Source: Rhodocaloribacter litoris
GTDB lineage: Bacteria > Bacteroidota > Rhodothermia > Rhodothermales > ISCAR-4553
Direction: 5' to 3'
Length of the DNA: 64,000 nucleotides
NCBI RefSeq assembly: GCF_011682235.2
Contig: NZ_CP076718.1
Span: 491,744 to 555,743 of the forward strand
Part shown: positions 63,690 to 64,000 of the stretch, one piece after another
Layout: the number at the start of each line of letters is the position of its first letter
Numbering within the stretch: position 1 is the stretch's first letter
Notes under the pieces: model-generated
Seen by the model: only the letters and a program-made list of their open reading frames with translations
Databases searched by the model: none
What the model was told of the DNA's origin: nothing
Position numbers and translations under genes: made by a program

Positions 63690-63986
63690 CTAAAACAGCC
63701 CGAGCTGCCGCGCCCCGGCACGCCAGAACCACCCGCCCCCGAGCGGACGGAACCCCCACCCCGGCGGCACGGCCACGCTGGCCGTGTAACACGGCCCTTG
63801 CGGCACGAACACCAGGCACGCCACCCCCAGCCCCGCCGCCAGCGCCAGCGACGCCCACGAACCCGAACCCCGCCCCGAAAAACACGCCGACGCCGAGCGC
63901 GACGGCACCAGCCCCGCCGGGCACGCACGCCCCGGACACGACACCCACACCCCGCCCGCCGCCGCCACGGCACGCACGCACGCCAC
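63690..63986 (-). CDS. Small hydrophobic protein, tentative
   Basis: A 98-residue frame with a hydrophobic stretch (SWASLALAAGLGVACLVFV) and a C-terminus PLGGGWFWRAGARQLGLF that looks protein-like. All three minus-strand frames are open here because of extreme GC, so the choice is uncertain. Palindrome copy 7 lies inside. The start is close to the window edge and may be further right. Confidence 0.35.
   Translation of the reverse strand: MACVRAVAAAGGVWVSCPGRACPAGLVPSRSASACFSGRGSGSWASLALAAGLGVACLVFVPQGPCYTASVAVPPGWGFRPLGGGWFWRAGARQLGLF
63780..63796 (+). repeat. Palindromic element copy 7
   Basis: GGCCGTGTAACACGGCC followed by CTTGCGGC. It carries the same paired arm change as copy 3, with a different centre. 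Confidence 0.85.
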
Positions 63987-64000
63987 CGACCGCGCCGCCA

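Noticed and set aside
63616..63981. Alternative minus-strand frames at the right edge
   Set aside because: All three frames are open; this one is Gly/Ala/Val low-complexity and ends in an AT-rich control region, so the 63690-63986 frame was preferred, at low confidence.

Overview
The window reads as a high-GC chromosome segment from a member of the Rhodothermales (Bacteroidota/Rhodothermota). The grounds are lineage-typical proteins (PorV/PorQ-like outer-membrane protein, DUF4837 and DUF4296-type lipoproteins), TAnnTTTG-like promoter boxes, and few Shine-Dalgarno sequences. The lineage call is inference; no rRNA or tRNA gene was seen.

Layout. (1) 1-14700: distal part of an extracellular contractile injection system (eCIS) locus on the + strand: tube/hub adaptor, LysM protein, gpD-like hub, gpV-like spike, PAAR-like tip, gp25, two baseplate-J-like wedge proteins, a gpI-like tail protein and a DUF6519 protein. 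Sheath, tube and AAA+ ATPase genes are not in the window and probably lie to the left. (2) 14783-28326: housekeeping and envelope genes: DinB, nadA, PorV-like, rlmI, a beta-barrel protein, rsmB, transketolase, a VKOR-DsbA fusion, a ClC channel and MscS. (3) 28500-37372: a complete tryptophan operon, trpL-E-(unknown)-S-G-D-C-F-B-A. It is preceded by a ribosome-mediated attenuator whose leader peptide carries three consecutive Trp codons. trpS sits inside the operon, so tRNA charging and the attenuator could form a loop. (4) 37564-46845: lipoproteins, an ACT-domain protein, two RecQ-family helicases, an M23 peptidase and an AI-2E transporter-family protein.

(5) 46846-55340: a decayed defence island. 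A 200-bp leader-like cassette is present twice. A SNF2-type helicase fragment and a winged-helix fragment flank an IS3-family element. A single-chain nuclease-methylase-specificity gene is split by an IS630-family element at a TA site; removing the element and one TA restores the frame. An IS701-like element and an IS5-type remnant follow. (6) 55345-64000: a prophage or integrative element: tyrosine integrase, VapC-type toxin with its antitoxin, CI/LexA-like repressor, divergent Cro-like gene, a replication-type HTH protein, excisionase-like protein, GH24 lysozyme, small membrane/coiled-coil proteins, and a minus-strand set with a Rad52-like annealing protein.

The most unusual signals are the trp attenuator and a family of short palindromes, GGCCGYGTMACRCGGCC. 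These are scattered over 5 kb of the phage-like module, partly inside reading frames where they encode a GRVTRP-type peptide, and their stem bases change in compensating pairs.
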